Source of the DNA: Streptomyces spiroverticillatus
GTDB lineage: Bacteria > Actinomycetota > Actinomycetes > Streptomycetales > Streptomycetaceae
Direction of reading: 5' to 3'
NCBI GenBank assembly: GCA_014650415.1
Contig: BMUX01000001.1
Span: 558,001 to 622,000, forward strand
Length of the DNA stretch: 64,000 nt
Under the pieces are notes generated by a model. The model was not told the DNA's origin. It made no database searches and saw only the letters and a program-made list of their open reading frames with translations. Below are positions 61,725-64,000 of the stretch, in pieces. Both the position numbers and the translations under genes were made by a program. Within the stretch, counting starts at the first letter, position 1. Each line of letters opens with the position of its first letter.

Positions 61725-62678
61725 GTGTCTCCTGCCCCGCCGTCCTCACGGCCCCAGTTCGACCCGCTGGTCGTCTTCCCCCCGCTCGCCCGCGCCCGTC
61801 ATCTGGCGGGCTCCCGGGACTGGCCCGGCCTGGTCCGGTACTTCGCCGCGCTCGACCACCCGGACGAGGTGGCCGCCGCCTGCCGGACCGTGGGCGACAC
61901 CGTGGGCAGCGAAACGTTCCTGCGGCAGGTGGCCGACCAGTACCCCGGCGAGCCGCTGCCCCGCGTACTGCTGGCGGACCGGCTGATCACCAAGGGCTGG
62001 GACATCCGCACCGGGGCCCGCGCCCAGCACGTGACGCGGTCTCAGTTCGACCAGTTCCACGCCCACTTGCGGCAGGCCGAACAGCTCCTCATCCAGGTGT
62101 GCGCCGAGCAGCCCGCGTACGCCCTCGCCTGGTACCTGCGCACCATCACCGCCCGCGGCCTGTCGCTCGGCCAGAGCGAGGCCCGCCGCCGCTACGACCG
62201 GCTCGCCGCCCACCACCCGCACCACTTCCCGGCGCAGCGCCAGCTGTTGCAGCAGCTCTGCCCCAAGTGGAGCGGCTCCTGGGAGGCCGCGCACGCCTTC
62301 GCCGAGTCCTGCGCCCAGGCCGCACCGCCCGGCAGCCAGAGCCCCGCCCTCGTCGCCGAGGTCCACTTCGAGCACTGGTCGGACCTGGACGGCAGCGAGG
62401 CGACCGCCTACCTGCGCCGCCCCGACGTCCGCGACTCGCTGCTGAACGCCGCCGCCAAGTCCGTGCTGCACCCCGCCTTCCGGCCCGGTTTCCACGGCAT
62501 CAGCGCGCACACCTACTTCGCGTTCGCGCACTCCGTCGCGGGCCGCCACGCCGAGGCCGCCCCGCACTTCCGCGCGCTCGGCAACTGCGCCGACGAGCAC
62601 CCGTGGCTGTTCCTCCCCGGCCAGGACGCCGCCGCCGCGTTCACCAAGCACCGCAAGTCCGCGCTCGGGAGAGGCTGA
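61725..62678 (+). CDS. Soluble TPR-like protein
   Basis: A 317-residue protein without signal or membrane segment. It contains helical pairs with A/L/W/Y patterns (AEQLLIQVCAEQPAYALAWY; SVAGRHAEAAPHFRALGNCA) suggesting TPR-like helical repeats. The GTG at 61725 follows a TATGAT element at a leaderless distance, so translation probably starts at the mRNA 5' end. The next gene begins 2 nt after its stop, so they form one operon. The function is unknown. Confidence 0.75.
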   Translation: MSPAPPSSRPQFDPLVVFPPLARARHLAGSRDWPGLVRYFAALDHPDEVAAACRTVGDTVGSETFLRQVADQYPGEPLPRVLLADRLITKGWDIRTGARAQHVTRSQFDQFHAHLRQAEQLLIQVCAEQPAYALAWYLRTITARGLSLGQSEARRRYDRLAAHHPHHFPAQRQLLQQLCPKWSGSWEAAHAFAESCAQAAPPGSQSPALVAEVHFEHWSDLDGSEATAYLRRPDVRDSLLNAAAKSVLHPAFRPGFHGISAHTYFAFAHSVAGRHAEAAPHFRALGNCADEHPWLFLPGQDAAAAFTKHRKSALGRG

Positions 62679-62680
62679 CC

Positions 62681-64000
62681 ATGACGTACGACGTCCCCCT
62701 GTACGAGGGGCCCGCGCACTACCCGGCCCCCGCCGCCCCCGCGTTCACCGCTCCCCCTCACGTCGCCGAACACCCCGACGGCATCCGCCTGATGGAGGTC
62801 CAGGGGATACGGGTCCTGCTCGCCCCGCGACCGGGCCCGGTGTCCGCCGGCCTCTTCTTCCGGGTGGGCCGCGCCGACGAGACCCTCGCCACCGCCGGTC
62901 TCACCCACCTCGTCGAACACCTCGCCCTGCACCGCCACGGCGTGAGCGACCTGCACTACAACGGCGCCACCGCCGCCACCTACACCCACTTCCACGTCGA
63001 CGGCGACCTCACCGACGTCGCCTCCTACCTCAACGGCGTCTGCGCCGCCCTGCGCGACCTCCCGCTGGAACGCCTGGAGACCGAGCGCGAGATCCTGCGC
63101 ACCGAGGCCGCCCACCGGGGCCACGGCGCGAACCACCAGATGCCGCTGTGGCGTTACGGCGCCCGCGGCCACGGCCTGCTCAGCTACCCCGAGCACGGCC
63201 TGTGGCACCTGGGCCCCGACCACGTACGCCACTGGGCGCAGACCCGCTTCACGCGCGAGAACGCCGTCCTGTGGATCACCAGCGACACCCTCCCGCCGGG
63301 CCTGGACCTCACCCTCCCCTCCGGCCCGCCGCACCCCATGCCGCAGGTCCACTCCGCGCTGCCGCAGACCCCCGCGTACTTCGGGGGCGATTCCGGCGTC
63401 GTCGTCATGGACGCGGTCGTACGACGCTCCACCGCGGCCGGTATCTTCGCCGACGTGCTGGGCCGCGTCCTCTACCGGGACCTGCGCCAGGAGGGCGGCT
63501 ACTCGTACACGGCGACCGCCGACTACTCCCCGCGCGACGCAGACTTCGCCACCATCACCGCCCTCGCGGACGCCCTGCCGCAGAAGCAGGACGCCGTGCT
63601 CGGCGGCTTCGTCGACGTCCTGGCCCGGCTGCGCGCCGGCCGCATCGAGCAGGCCGACCTGGACGCCGTACGGACCGCGAAGCTGCGGCAGTTCGAGACC
63701 CCGGACCTGACGGCGGCCATGCTGCCCGCGCACGCGCTGTCCCTGCTCACCGGCCACCGCCGCGCCTCCGTCGCGGAACTCACCGCCGAACTGCACGCCA
63801 CCACCCTCGCCGACCTGCACGCCGTCGCCCAGGAGGTGTCCGCGCAGGCGCTCCTCCAAGTGCCCACCAGGGGCGCCGACTGGGCGGGCTTCACCGAGGC
63901 CCCGCAGCAGTCCGCCGAGATCGTCACCGGCCGCCGCTTCACCTCGCACGAGAGCGACGAGGTCGCGCTGATCATCCACCCGCAGGCCGTCACGCTGACC
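62681..64000 (+). CDS. M16-family (insulinase-like) zinc peptidase, 3' part missing
   Basis: At least 440 codons, running off the window end. Translation from ATG 62681 begins MTYDVPLYEGPAHYPAPAAP. The inverted zinc motif HxxEH appears in THLVEHLALHRHG, with ETEREIL downstream supplying the expected Glu. FFRVGRADETLATAGLTHL matches the M16 family N-terminal region, and ETPDLTAAMLPAHALS lies in the second half. A GAGAGG site is present and the previous stop is 2 nt upstream. It would be cytosolic, with no signal peptide, and may process a small peptide. The C-terminal half cannot be seen. Confidence 0.85.
   Translation, partial: MTYDVPLYEGPAHYPAPAAPAFTAPPHVAEHPDGIRLMEVQGIRVLLAPRPGPVSAGLFFRVGRADETLATAGLTHLVEHLALHRHGVSDLHYNGATAATYTHFHVDGDLTDVASYLNGVCAALRDLPLERLETEREILRTEAAHRGHGANHQMPLWRYGARGHGLLSYPEHGLWHLGPDHVRHWAQTRFTRENAVLWITSDTLPPGLDLTLPSGPPHPMPQVHSALPQTPAYFGGDSGVVVMDAVVRRSTAAGIFADVLGRVLYRDLRQEGGYSYTATADYSPRDADFATITALADALPQKQDAVLGGFVDVLARLRAGRIEQADLDAVRTAKLRQFETPDLTAAMLPAHALSLLTGHRRASVAELTAELHATTLADLHAVAQEVSAQALLQVPTRGADWAGFTEAPQQSAEIVTGRRFTSHESDEVALIIHPQAVTLT

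Overview
The window is chromosomal DNA from a Streptomyces-type actinomycete. Support: very high G+C with G/C-ending codons, frequent GTG/TTG starts and leaderless genes, several Hanks-type kinases, a class E sortase substrate (LAETG), and a gene set and order that I recall from the central Streptomyces chromosome (folD, purHN, sucCD, icmB, pcrA, guaA). Most of it is core chromosome. I see no tRNA, rRNA, CRISPR array, prophage or intact insertion sequence.

Layout. 1-12.2 kb: folD with a DUF3017 membrane protein, an RDD protein, an FHA-like gene overlapping a kinase/lytic-transglycosylase fusion, a small secreted protein, purN-purH, a PerM-type membrane protein, and a XRE/sigma-like/TM protein. 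12.2-14.3 kb: sucCD. 14.6-23.2 kb: the most interesting block, a divergent five-gene MoxR ATPase / DUF5682-like / VWA / SWIM / DUF5691-like system with an MmpS-like lipoprotein gene in the middle. Both arms carry a promoter of the RecA-independent (PafBC-type) DNA-damage pattern TTGTCRGTG-N8-TANNNT, and the same pattern sits in front of pcrA at 29.4 kb. 23.4-34 kb: icmB, a lipase, an M23 peptidase, pcrA, two NlpC/P60 hydrolases (the first behind a c-di-AMP ydaO/yuaA riboswitch) and an esterase. 34-38 kb: a PspC-type two-component system with a divergent PspC/toastrack protein. 38-45 kb: membrane proteins, an aldolase-like protein, guaA, then a chorismate mutase gene behind an aromatic-residue leader peptide and attenuator, then a sortase-anchored protein. 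45-48.8 kb: a GMC oxidoreductase and a succinic-semialdehyde dehydrogenase. 48.9-58.1 kb: four tandem receptor kinases that share a C-terminal extracytoplasmic domain; one is a pseudokinase. 58.4-64 kb: glpD, a nucleotide-sugar dehydrogenase with Ser at the catalytic Cys site, a TPR-like protein and a truncated M16 peptidase.

Non-coding patterns. Three minus-strand genes (the VWA gene, a response regulator and guaA) have their last codons plus stop repeated 59 to about 120 bp downstream, which looks like attachment-site scars or gene-end duplications. A 61-bp GC-rich element occurs in inverted orientation at two places (60/61 identical), once in frame inside a coding linker. A 60-bp perfect palindrome separates the M23 peptidase from pcrA.

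Family names come from reading motifs by eye. No database search was possible.
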